This document shows, in pieces, positions 1 to 7,509 of a stretch of DNA of 64,000 nt (positions are counted from its first letter, which is position 1; the number at the start of each line of letters is the position of its first letter). Source of the DNA: a virus; IMG/VR virus record IMGVR_UViG_3300048597_000634, positions 124,001-188,000 of that record; one strand, 5' to 3'. The position numbers were made by a program, and so were the translations under genes. The notes beneath the pieces are model-generated. The model had not been told where the DNA came from. It did no database searches and was given only the letters and a program-made list of their open reading frames with translations.

Positions 1-374
1 GCAGAGCTTACTATGATGTGGTCTTGTTTGCTGAGGTAAGTTAGGTTTTCTGGGCGATTATCATCAGTAACACCATTGATGTGATGTACTTCGACGACGC
101 CTTCTTCAGCCTTGAAACCATTTGAGAGAGCTTTATACCCACCGCAGGCGTAGAAAGCGACTATTTGGGAGACGCCGACTATTTCACCGTTGTTCGTGGT
201 GTGAAAATCAAAGAAACCTGAGCGGGTTAAGGTGCGAAAGACCGACTTATTATCTGCACGTTTAGCGAAGAGTCTGCCAGACTTTTTGCACTTGATGGTT
301 TTAATGACATTGAGAATGGCGCCTAATCGGAGTTTAGCCCGTTCGGCGCCCATGCTAGCATTCTTATTACTCAT
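1..374 (-). CDS. HNH homing endonuclease, C-terminus cut by window edge
   Basis: Translating the minus strand from an ATG at 372-374 gives an open frame that runs off the left edge (124 codons visible). The product starts MSNKNASMGAERAK. Near the end it carries the HNH signature EVHHINGVTDDNRPENL, in which the paired His residues and the N-x-x-x-x-N-L segment match phage HNH nucleases; YLSKQDH follows. It also has the usual middle part, with a variable basic segment and an aromatic stretch (GVSQIVAFYACGGYKAL). Phage HNH enzymes of this kind normally cut intron-less or enzyme-less alleles and promote homing of themselves or a host intron. It lies directly downstream of a structured non-coding stretch, which fits an intron-associated nuclease. 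The family call is secure; free-standing versus intron-borne is not settled. Confidence 0.85.
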   Translation of the reverse strand, partial: MSNKNASMGAERAKLRLGAILNVIKTIKCKKSGRLFAKRADNKSVFRTLTRSGFFDFHTTNNGEIVGVSQIVAFYACGGYKALSNGFKAEEGVVEVHHINGVTDDNRPENLTYLSKQDHIIVSS

Positions 375-675
375 AGGCTTAGGGATGAATGGTAGACACA
401 CTGATCCTATCGAACACTCAGATAGAACCACGGTTTAAACATTCAGCCCCTACGGCTTTTTATGCACAGATCTTGGGGTGCGCCGGCCTATCATCCCTTG
501 TCTCTAGGATCAGTTCCGATGCTATCTGTCCCGGCGAATTAAGCCCGTAGGCCTACCCTCTTCCGTATGCTGATTAATGGAAGGTCCCACGCCCGGACAC
601 ATAGGGTTGTGGTATCGACATCCGGCCCATGTCCCCAAGAGGATGGTGTCCGGCTTGCCGATAAAAATAATCATA
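375..675 (-). other. Structured non-coding stretch, possible intron or RNA element
   Basis: About 300 bases without a credible gene between the HNH nuclease and the next gene. On the minus strand it contains several complementary segments, for example GGACAC with GTGTCC, CGCCGG with CCGGCG, and CATCC with GGATG. The gene upstream ends just after GGT followed by AAGCTGTGA, much like the U/AAG junctions of the four introns in the polymerase gene. I could not find the paired GACUA/UAGUC core seen in those introns, so intron class, or intron status at all, is unproven. Confidence 0.35.
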
Positions 676-1185
676 TCACAGCTTACCTAATCTTTCTAAA
701 CAATCTCTACAAACGCCGCAATGGCGGCAGTCTACTTTGCTGGATAGTATTTGTAAGTCATTATTAGAGCCGAGGTCAACCGTTACAAGACTACCGGAGA
801 AGCCACGTTCAATCTCTTTATAGCGGGACGCTATAGTTAGTCTTTTATTCTCTATTAAGGCTTTTTTCCTAGCTTCTTTCTGCTCTAGAGACTCTAAGCG
901 TAGTCGAACGCCTTTCGTCGGTAAAGCTATGAGGTTGACAGTGGTTGGGAGAACATGTTTGAGATAGTTAAAAACCTGCGGTATTTCTTTAACACGGAAC
1001 ATATACGCAGATCTGGGGCTTTGTACGAAGCGATAGTTGTTTAAGCCGGGCTCTTTTGCTACCCACTGGCTCCGTTTGTTAATCCAGTCAACTCTAATAT
1101 AGCGGGTAGATACTATGTGTGGTCCTGGTTTGTGCACCTTCTCACGAGGTCGTCGCTCTCTCTTAGGTTTAGTTTTTCTCGCCAT
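676..1185 (-). CDS. Basic hypothetical protein with C-terminal Cys cluster
   Basis: 169 residues. The first 20 residues are very basic (MARKTKPKRERRPREK) and the C-terminus holds four cysteines and a histidine (CRHCGVCRDC), as in a small zinc-binding knuckle. The start overlaps the stop of the preceding gene at 1185 (TAATGG), so the two are probably translated together. It lies downstream of the fibre genes and may belong to that operon. The reading frame stops immediately after the Cys cluster, at a point that could be an intron junction, so the true C-terminus may lie outside this window. No family was recognised. Confidence 0.6.
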   Translation of the reverse strand: MARKTKPKRERRPREKVHKPGPHIVSTRYIRVDWINKRSQWVAKEPGLNNYRFVQSPRSAYMFRVKEIPQVFNYLKHVLPTTVNLIALPTKGVRLRLESLEQKEARKKALIENKRLTIASRYKEIERGFSGSLVTVDLGSNNDLQILSSKVDCRHCGVCRDCLERLGKL

Positions 1186-1715
1186 TAAACTCCTCGAATA
1201 ATATCCACAAATTCAGCAGGTAAGTCACAATTAACTGCCAGGTCTGCCCATTCATCTCTATGTGCTTGAGTAACGCCGGCTAGTTGACAGTACAACGGGA
1301 ATATCTGGCTAAAGTTATCTAGCCCATGGGTAGTAATCATCAGATATGCCAGGTCTAGCTTGCCCGCCAGCGTCGGGTTAATGGTAACTAATGCTAAATC
1401 ATAACTGACTTTAGCTGCGTTGGTAGTAAGGGCGGCGTTAAAGGATATCCAATTGGGGGTAGGGGGCGGTGTTGGTAGGGGTTCTGTGACCCAACCTAAG
1501 ACCCATACACCGTTGACCAAGTCAGGGTGGCTAGCTAGAAATAAGCGGTGGGTTTCCGGGTTGTAAGTAGGTGGCTCAGCAGTGATTACTTCTGCCGCGT
1601 TGTAATCTTCTAAGTAGAAATCTTTTAAGTCGACTGGGAAACTGGTGTTTGGGTAGTCTTGCTGTAAGTCGTAAAGGGTGTAAGGATACTTTTCGTCAGA
1701 TAGTCTAATTAACAT
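1185..1715 (-). CDS. Putative tail-fibre assembly-like protein
   Basis: 176 residues, with no motif I can name with certainty. The N-terminal half has short beta-type segments ending in a Pro-rich linker (PLPTPPPTPNWISF). The C-terminal half is helical, with a WADLAVNCDLPAEFVDII ending. A proline-rich linker followed by a W-x-x-F segment and a small helical domain is common in proteins encoded right after phage fibre genes, which act as fibre chaperones or attachment caps. Position directly downstream of the glycine-rich fibre-tip gene supports that reading, but it is an inference from context. Confidence 0.5.
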   Translation of the reverse strand: MLIRLSDEKYPYTLYDLQQDYPNTSFPVDLKDFYLEDYNAAEVITAEPPTYNPETHRLFLASHPDLVNGVWVLGWVTEPLPTPPPTPNWISFNAALTTNAAKVSYDLALVTINPTLAGKLDLAYLMITTHGLDNFSQIFPLYCQLAGVTQAHRDEWADLAVNCDLPAEFVDIIRGV

Positions 1716-1717
1716 TT

Positions 1718-2563
1718 TTAAACATCCCCTGTGTTAGTAGACGGGAAAGCGCGCCCTGCACCCCATATTATACGTACAGCACCAGCACCACCAGTACCTG
1801 TGTTTGAGTTAGCAACGCCAGCGCCACCACCATAGAATCCTCCATTTCTTACTTCTGCTTGATTAATTCCAGCAATAAGATTCGAACTTTTTCCTCCGTG
1901 CTGTCCCCCACTCCCACCAGATCCTCCATTAATAACTCCTGCAGAATTAGTGCTCCCGTTGTTGGAGCCATTACCTCCTACACCATTTTCTCCTTGTCCT
2001 AATAGTCCTACTCCGCCGCCGCCCGAGCTACCACCACCACCACCGCCAGCGCCACCAAATCCATTACCGCCTAAAATATCAAAATTACTAGAGCCAGTTC
2101 CACCATTTCCGGTGTATCCAGCTGCTCCACCTCCCCCCCCTTGGGCGCTAGCACGGTAATTACCGCCAGTGCCACCACCATCTCCTACTATGATAGTACC
2201 CGGACTTCCACCTGCTGCGCCGCTAGACGCTTCAACCAGCGTAGCTGAATTAGACGCTCTCACGATTTTGACCGTATTCGGACGAATAGTAGAAACACCT
2301 CCGGCACTACAATAAATCTTCAAGGTCTCCCCTGGGGTTACTGGTATATTATTTTTCCAGGCCAACCCTCCACCGCTGCCGCTATAGTATAAACCGCTAT
2401 TACTGTATGAACCACCACCGGCCCCCACGCACACAGCACAAATAGACGTTACATTTGCCGGGACTGTCCAATTTGTTAGTCCGTCAGCAGTGAAAGTCCG
2501 CTGTCCTTGTGGCGTCATTGTTACTCCGCCAGCAAAAAATAAAGATTGACTTATAGGGTCCAT
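1718..2563 (-). CDS. Glycine-rich receptor-binding-type fibre tip protein
   Basis: 281 residues. After a short N-terminal part with a beta-rich motif (QRTFTADGLTNWTVPANVTSICAV) the protein turns into long runs of Gly with Ser and Asn, e.g. GGAGGGGGGSSGGGG, ending in a beta segment (AGAVRIIWGAGRAF). This W-x-VP start plus a glycine-rich body plus AVRIIWG end is the layout of phage adhesin or fibre-tip domains with glycine-rich polyproline-II-like folds. It lies just downstream of the large fibre gene and probably forms the host-contacting tip. The antisense proline-rich open frame is only its shadow. Confidence 0.7.
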   Translation of the reverse strand: MDPISQSLFFAGGVTMTPQGQRTFTADGLTNWTVPANVTSICAVCVGAGGGSYSNSGLYYSGSGGGLAWKNNIPVTPGETLKIYCSAGGVSTIRPNTVKIVRASNSATLVEASSGAAGGSPGTIIVGDGGGTGGNYRASAQGGGGGAAGYTGNGGTGSSNFDILGGNGFGGAGGGGGGSSGGGGVGLLGQGENGVGGNGSNNGSTNSAGVINGGSGGSGGQHGGKSSNLIAGINQAEVRNGGFYGGGAGVANSNTGTGGAGAVRIIWGAGRAFPSTNTGDV

Positions 2564-2571
2564 ATAGCTTA

Positions 2572-4200
2572 TTAACTATTAAAGTTTACGGATGCAGAGC
2601 CATACCATTTAGTGCCATTATCTCTAGTAACAAAGGTAAAGATATGCACTTTACCCGTCGTCAATACTGGCGCGGTATTGTTAGACCATCTAACGCTGGC
2701 AGGCCAAGTAATCGTCCCACCAGTATGGTTTATCTCTATAGTAAATGAATAAGCGTTGGTGCCAGTGTCAGGGGCAGAAAACGTAAAGGTGGTATTACTA
2801 CTTACCGTCCGAATAAAGTAATTACCTAAGGTCGTCTGGATGTTAGATGCCCCGACTGTGGTTACAGTCCTAGCGTAAGGCTGGGCAATAGCTGCCCCTA
2901 CAAACTCCGTAGTGGCTATTTTAGTAGAACTATCACCGACAGTAGGAGTATTAGCCGTAGGGTTAGTAAGACTAGCACCGCTAAGATTTGCTTTACTAGC
3001 TAGACCATTATTGGCGGTAGTAGCCAGGTCAAAGGCAGTCTTTAGGGCGTTTGCTGTGGCAGCTTGGGTAGTAGAAGTACTGCTCGTCGTGTTGTTGAGT
3101 TGAACTACACCAGCTTGACCAGTAGTAGCACTTTGAATAGTAGCCGGAGTTACGCTAGCTACGTGACCATTAGCATCAAAGGTCATTGACTGGATATAAG
3201 ACAGTCCGGTATTAGAGCTGTTGGTAGCCTTTGGGCTGATAGTGGGGTGTGACGTCAGATAATTAGTTGTATCTAATACCCAAGCACTAGCGCCATTCTT
3301 CCGTAATAACCCGGCGGTACCTGTTAGGTACGAGATATTAGTGAGAATATCATTGGTCGTCTGTTTGGCGTCTAATGCGCTTTGTAGTCCACTGACTGTA
3401 GATATAGCTTGGGTGCCAGTATGGTTGGCTCTAGACCGGTTAGCTGTGTCTCTGGCGTTTAACTGGGTAGTAGTCTCGTAGTCATTAAGAGCGCTGGGTT
3501 GTAACGCTGTAGAGGCTAAAGCACCTTGTGCAGCGGTAGCAAAGTCTTCAATATCAGATAGGGCAGCGGTGCCGAATGCAGGCTTACCGGTGATATCAGT
3601 CCAACCTACGTTAAGAGTTACTTCGCCTAGTTCGTCTAAGTCAATAGCTGCTAACTTTTGTTTTTCTAGTGTGGTGTAGTTTTCTTCAGTAGCAACATAG
3701 TTGGGGTCAATAACTACCCCGGCGTTATACGCCATTACCGAGACACCTATGTCTGCTGCTTTGAGGATAGTGGCGTCGGCGGGCTCTTTGCTATTTACGT
3801 TGTCGGTTAGTTCACCTAGAGCTTGATCTATACCAAATAATGTAGTGCTGAGGTCTGCGATGCTAGATATAGGTTGGGTGCCGGTATGGTTAGCCCGATC
3901 ACGATTAGCTGTGTCTCTGGCGTTTAGTTGGGTCGTCGTCTCGTAGTTGTTAAGGGCGCTCGGTTGTAACGCAGTAGAAGCTAAGGTGCCTTGGGCAGCG
4001 GTAGCAAACTCATTTGAATCAACTAATGCTGCCGTTCCAAATGCAGGTTTATTTGTAATAGTATCCCAGGCTATGGTGATTTCTGTCTGCAACTCACCGA
4101 GCTTTGCTTTCTCTGCGTCAGTATACGCGTTAGTGTCTGGATGGCTTTCGTATAAAGCCTTAATTTGGGCGCTGGTTAGATGACTGACATTGTTGCTCAT
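2572..4200 (-). CDS. Tail fibre protein with internal duplication
   Basis: 542 residues. The N-terminus (AQIKALYESHPDTNAYTDAEKAKL) is a fibre module found again in the small plus-strand gene at 27036. Residues about 45-109 and 200-264 are two near-identical copies of a fibre repeat (KPAFGTAAL ... YETTTQLNARDTANR ... RANHTGTQ). The middle has the collagen-like SLTNPTANTPTVGDSSTKIATTEFV linker typical of phage fibres, and the C-terminus (TNAYSFTIEINHTGG ... GTKWYGSASVNF) is a standard trimeric tip beta-domain. It is the main adsorption fibre candidate of this window, followed by a glycine-rich tip gene and an assembly-like gene. Confidence 0.85.
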   Translation of the reverse strand: MSNNVSHLTSAQIKALYESHPDTNAYTDAEKAKLGELQTEITIAWDTITNKPAFGTAALVDSNEFATAAQGTLASTALQPSALNNYETTTQLNARDTANRDRANHTGTQPISSIADLSTTLFGIDQALGELTDNVNSKEPADATILKAADIGVSVMAYNAGVVIDPNYVATEENYTTLEKQKLAAIDLDELGEVTLNVGWTDITGKPAFGTAALSDIEDFATAAQGALASTALQPSALNDYETTTQLNARDTANRSRANHTGTQAISTVSGLQSALDAKQTTNDILTNISYLTGTAGLLRKNGASAWVLDTTNYLTSHPTISPKATNSSNTGLSYIQSMTFDANGHVASVTPATIQSATTGQAGVVQLNNTTSSTSTTQAATANALKTAFDLATTANNGLASKANLSGASLTNPTANTPTVGDSSTKIATTEFVGAAIAQPYARTVTTVGASNIQTTLGNYFIRTVSSNTTFTFSAPDTGTNAYSFTIEINHTGGTITWPASVRWSNNTAPVLTTGKVHIFTFVTRDNGTKWYGSASVNFNS

Positions 4201-4318
4201 TGCGGGTAACAGCGGGACTAGCTTCTGTTACCAACTTAATGGCTTTGTCATAATTGTAATCAGTCACCAACACTAGGGGTTGGGCGGTAGCGCGTTCAAT
4301 ATAAGTGGTGTTAGGCAT
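4160..4318 (-). CDS. Short hypothetical protein overlapping fibre start
   Basis: 52-codon frame (MPNTTYIERATAQPLVLVTD) whose ATG overlaps the stop region of the preceding gene and whose end overlaps the fibre start by about 40 bases. The chain of overlaps suggests coupled translation, but no homology is recognised and the overlap with the fibre start is larger than usual, so it is only moderately supported. Confidence 0.45.
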   Translation of the reverse strand: MPNTTYIERATAQPLVLVTDYNYDKAIKLVTEASPAVTRNEQQCQSSNQRPN

Positions 4319-4520
4319 TGCTGTATTGAGGGAGGCTTAAGGTTTCAATTAGCTCGGCTTTGGTTAACCGGCTATACTTCTTAACCTTAGCTACTTTGGC
4401 TAGCTCTTTTAACTCTCGAATAGTGTACTTTGCTAACTTCCGTCGTTGTTTACATTTAGGCGCTGCTAAAACACCTACTGCGACGATATAGCATAACACT
4501 AAAACAATTAGGTCTTCCAT
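4311..4520 (-). CDS. Small membrane-anchored protein with SAP/Rho-N-like tail
   Basis: 69 residues when started at the ATG giving MEDLIVLVLCYIVAVGVLAA; an upstream in-frame ATG would add 13 residues but lacks any signal. One N-terminal membrane helix is followed by a basic stretch and a small helix-hairpin (YTIRELKELAKVAKVKKYSRLTKAELIETL), which resembles the SAP/Rho N-terminal fold that binds nucleic acid. Holins and membrane-tethered nucleic-acid binders can look like this. Role unknown. Confidence 0.6.
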   Translation of the reverse strand: MEDLIVLVLCYIVAVGVLAAPKCKQRRKLAKYTIRELKELAKVAKVKKYSRLTKAELIETLSLPQYSNA

Positions 4521-4580
4521 GGTATTTCTTGGTTGATTGGTTAGGGGGCGGGGCGCCAAGCCCCGCGGTTAGTCGGTGAT

Positions 4581-4889
4581 TTAAAGCTTCATAAAGATAA
4601 GCAGCTTAATCTCATCAGTGGTTTCGTAAGATATGGTAGCCACCTTTATGGTCTGTGTTTTTGGAGTAATCCAAATAGACAAGGAGTCTTCGGCTTGCCA
4701 GATACAAGACCGCATGACTTCAGTCTCTTTATCTATGTATTCTAAGAAGATGCCATGCTCGGTGTCTGCTTCTACGTTGGTGGCTATGGAGCTATTTACC
4801 ATAACGGCGTCGGCATGGTCTATTAGCCTGACTAGGTCTTCAAAGGTAAGGGTCGTATAATGCTGGAAGCTGTTAAGTCTATAAACCAT
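4581..4889 (-). CDS. Hypothetical protein
   Basis: 102 residues, acidic, with no transmembrane segment and no recognised motif. It directly follows the Gp157-like gene (six bases apart) and reads in the same direction, so it is probably part of the same early operon. Confidence 0.55.
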   Translation of the reverse strand: MVYRLNSFQHYTTLTFEDLVRLIDHADAVMVNSSIATNVEADTEHGIFLEYIDKETEVMRSCIWQAEDSLSIWITPKTQTIKVATISYETTDEIKLLIFMKL

Positions 4890-4895
4890 AGGGTG

Positions 4896-5420
4896 TCACT
4901 TGATACTGACCATCATTCTGGTTTCAAGACTAGCCCATTCAGTGGCTTGTCCTGACTTAAGAGCCAGCTTGAGCGCCGCTTTGTCAGCAGTAACCTTAAC
5001 CCGTTGGAACTCCGGCGGCAATTTATCTTCTTCCACCTTGAGTACAACGGAGCCCGGCGACTTACGAAGACTCACTACCCCATCTACACCTTCGATCTTA
5101 GTCTTACCGGTGATTTGCATTTGGTTAGCCAAGTATTGCTTAAGACGCTCAGCCCGCCCTTCCGCTGATCGAGCAAGGTCAGTTAACCGTTTGGCTTCAG
5201 CCTTACGCGCTTCAGCTAAGGCAGCCTCATGACGTATATAGGACGCTACTGCTAACACCTTGTCATTGAAGTTTTCTCCAAGGGCAATCCATTGTTGGAA
5301 TAGTGCTTCGCGGGCGGCTTCGTCTAAGTCGTTATTGTCATCTAGGGAATCCACTAAGTGGCGCTCTAGTTCAAGCACCTCTTTAGACAATTCCCACAGC
5401 TTCGAGTCAGTATTGGTCAT
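4896..5420 (-). CDS. Siphovirus Gp157-like protein
   Basis: 174 residues, the usual length of the Gp157 family. A long helical N-terminal half (SLDDNNDLDEAAREALFQQW ... EARKAEAKRLTDLARSAEGRAERLKQYL) is followed by the family's beta-rich C-terminal part (GVDGVVSLRKSPGSVVL, then RVKVTADKAALKLALKSG and MMVSIK). In phages this family is encoded with recombination or ssDNA-binding genes and has been linked to phage resistance, but its biochemical role is not settled. Its start overlaps the stop of the DUF932-like gene by four bases, implying coupling. Confidence 0.85.
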   Translation of the reverse strand: MTNTDSKLWELSKEVLELERHLVDSLDDNNDLDEAAREALFQQWIALGENFNDKVLAVASYIRHEAALAEARKAEAKRLTDLARSAEGRAERLKQYLANQMQITGKTKIEGVDGVVSLRKSPGSVVLKVEEDKLPPEFQRVKVTADKAALKLALKSGQATEWASLETRMMVSIK

Positions 5421-6400
5421 AGTGTCAGGGCTAGTTGTTTAGCTTCGTCGAGTAGTTTGCTGTCAGGTCCAAACCAAATGGAGTTATACCGGTTATCGCG
5501 GTTACTAGACCGGTCTTTAATGGCTTCTGTTACGGCATTAAACGCTGCCCAAGCAGTACCTTCAACACCGTCTAATTGCAGGTCTTCGGAGAACATATAG
5601 TTTTCCAAGCACTTCTTGGTAAAACGGTTTTGTTCTAAACTTACGTCTTCAGGTAGGATATCAAGGCGCTTGGCTGTGTCGATTAGCTGCTTCTCAAATA
5701 GTCGTTCTAAGTAAGAGCGGGTGGCGTTTAAACCCATAGTGCGATTAGCCAGCTCTTTATAGATGGATACTTCCTGCTCGAAACTACGCTTAAATAGGTT
5801 GATAGAAGCCCGTACTTCAGACAATTGTTGCATTTGGCTGGCGGTATGGCGAATAGTTCGGAACTCGCCGCGTTCTGCCATAGCAGCTCGTAAAGTATTA
5901 GAGCACACTACCCGGACATTAGTAAACTTTACAGTGGTGCCAATGGAACCATCATGACTAGTAGCTAATAATAGATAGGCTTTGACGGGGTCGTTAGTAA
6001 CTACCTCACGTTCATTATCTTCAATCTCTGCTAATAAGCAAATCTTCTTTCCAGCGTTAAGGGAAATAGCACTGCTGATAAAACAACCTTCATGGAGGAA
6101 TGGTTCGAAGAACTGGAAGGCTTCAGCATTTTGCAAGGGATGATAGCTAGATGATACACAAGGGTTTAATACGGTATTGTCTGTGTCTCTTACTAGAGCA
6201 AAGTAGTTATCTACAGGGATGACGACATCAGGGTCTACTTCGTCAGTGTAGGCTAGGGGACGTTTACTGACGGTCCAGTCTAGCCCACCGAGGGTAAGGG
6301 CGGTGGGAATATCACGGAGCTTCTCTGGTAAGACAGCGCCTAAACTATGCCAGGCTTCCTTATTGTCAGAGAAGACACCGGATTCAAATTCGTGGGACAT
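5417..6400 (-). CDS. DUF932-like phage/plasmid protein
   Basis: 327 residues starting MSHEFESGVFSDNKEAWHSLG, the characteristic opening of DUF932 (phage/plasmid-like TIGR03299 type) proteins. Later conserved features include the DPVKAYLLLATSHDGS segment, VVCSNTL, and the C-terminal AWAAFNAVTEAIKDR with D-N-R-Y-N-S-I-W-FG. The family is found on phages and plasmids next to recombination genes; its function is unknown. Here it directly precedes the Gp157-like gene, a pairing that recurs in phages. Confidence 0.88.
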   Translation of the reverse strand: MSHEFESGVFSDNKEAWHSLGAVLPEKLRDIPTALTLGGLDWTVSKRPLAYTDEVDPDVVIPVDNYFALVRDTDNTVLNPCVSSSYHPLQNAEAFQFFEPFLHEGCFISSAISLNAGKKICLLAEIEDNEREVVTNDPVKAYLLLATSHDGSIGTTVKFTNVRVVCSNTLRAAMAERGEFRTIRHTASQMQQLSEVRASINLFKRSFEQEVSIYKELANRTMGLNATRSYLERLFEKQLIDTAKRLDILPEDVSLEQNRFTKKCLENYMFSEDLQLDGVEGTAWAAFNAVTEAIKDRSSNRDNRYNSIWFGPDSKLLDEAKQLALTL

Positions 6401-6459
6401 AGGAGTTGATTATTTGTTTGTGATTTGGTGGGTTTAGTAGCCTTTTTGCGTAGCGGAGG

Positions 6460-6783
6460 CTAGTGTTGCCATAAAGTGTAGGATGGGTATTCGAAGTCGA
6501 CAGCTTGGGGATTAGTGGTGTCGTAGTAGGCGAGGCTAAGACGTTTTAGCTTATCTATGGTGATATCGTAGGTGTCATTAGGGGTAGCGGCGGCGCATTC
6601 TAGTAGTACGGAGGTTGAGCGACTCAGAATTAGAGTTAGGTTGCCTTGCCATTCGTCGGGCTTGATGGTGACGAAGTCGTAGCATATGGTTTGGTCGAGG
6701 CGCTGGCTGCATTCTTGTAGCCAGTCACTTTGAGTTGGTACATCTTTAGCAGTAGGTTGATGGTGAGCGATGGCGTTGTTCAT
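6460..6783 (-). CDS. Hypothetical protein
   Basis: 107 residues (MNNAIAHHQPTAKDVPTQSD), no recognised domain. It ends with an amber stop (CAC TAG), useful evidence that TAG is a normal terminator here. Its start is divergent from the plus-strand gene beginning nearby, with only about 15 bases between the two starts. Confidence 0.55.
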   Translation of the reverse strand: MNNAIAHHQPTAKDVPTQSDWLQECSQRLDQTICYDFVTIKPDEWQGNLTLILSRSTSVLLECAAATPNDTYDITIDKLKRLSLAYYDTTNPQAVDFEYPSYTLWQH

Positions 6784-6798
6784 TGGATTAGTCAGGTG

Positions 6799-7509
6799 GT
6801 GATCGTATTTGTTAGGAATATAGTCTCTTCAACACTATTACTCTCGTTGGCTGGCGCAACGGTAGTGATGGTAGATAGTGATACTCAAAAGACTATTAGC
6901 CATGCCACTAGTGATAATGCCCAAGCGCCCGCAACTAAGTCTGAGGACCCTCCTAGTTGGATAGAGAAGGCGGCGGACCCTACGGTATCTATACCTCTGT
7001 TTTTAGCGCTTGTAGGTGCCTTATATTTTGTTACCAGTCGGTTCTATGATGTTCATCAAGAATTAGGTCGTGAGCGCTTTCTACATACGATTGCCAGCTC
7101 TATAGACGACGTTCTTAGTGAACGGTTAGACCCTCGACTAGACAAGGTGGATAAACATATAGAATGGCTGCGGACTGAACTCCAAGAAGTACGCCGCAAG
7201 TTATCCAATATCCAGACCAGGCACTATGCTATTGAGTCTAAGCTGACTGAGGACGAGGAGATTATTGATGAGTACTTTGAGAAAGTAGACGATGAGCTGT
7301 CTGAAATTTTAAGTGAGATAAGTGGCACTCAGATTAGGGTGAGGATTTATCGTAATCGCCGGGCTAATGCTCGAAAAGGGCACACCAGTAGTTGGTATGC
7401 CCGGTATATAGAGCCGACATTAGAAGACTCTAGCCATACTATGTTTGGCGAAGAAACAGAGACTCGGCGTATTTCTGGTCAACCACCTGAGCAGAATCAG
7501 GATAGCTAG
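6799..7509 (+). CDS. Plus-strand membrane protein with coiled coil
   Basis: One of only two credible plus-strand genes. The frame is open from 6730, but that start lies inside the divergent gene; a GTG at 6799 preceded by CAGGTG, or a later ATG at 6868, is more likely. It shows a first hydrophobic segment (NIVSSTLLLSLAGATVVMV), a second (VSIPLFLALVGALYFVT), then a long charged coiled coil (VDKHIEWLRTELQEVRRKL and onward) and a basic segment. This is a membrane-anchored coiled-coil layout. It ends inside the 3' end of the helicase gene on the other strand, a tail-to-tail overlap of 71 bases. Start uncertain; function unknown. Confidence 0.6.
   Translation: MIVFVRNIVSSTLLLSLAGATVVMVDSDTQKTISHATSDNAQAPATKSEDPPSWIEKAADPTVSIPLFLALVGALYFVTSRFYDVHQELGRERFLHTIASSIDDVLSERLDPRLDKVDKHIEWLRTELQEVRRKLSNIQTRHYAIESKLTEDEEIIDEYFEKVDDELSEILSEISGTQIRVRIYRNRRANARKGHTSSWYARYIEPTLEDSSHTMFGEETETRRISGQPPEQNQDS

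Noticed and set aside
1950-2159. Proline-rich plus-strand ORF
   Set aside because: It is the antisense image of the glycine-rich fibre tip; composition explains the open frame.
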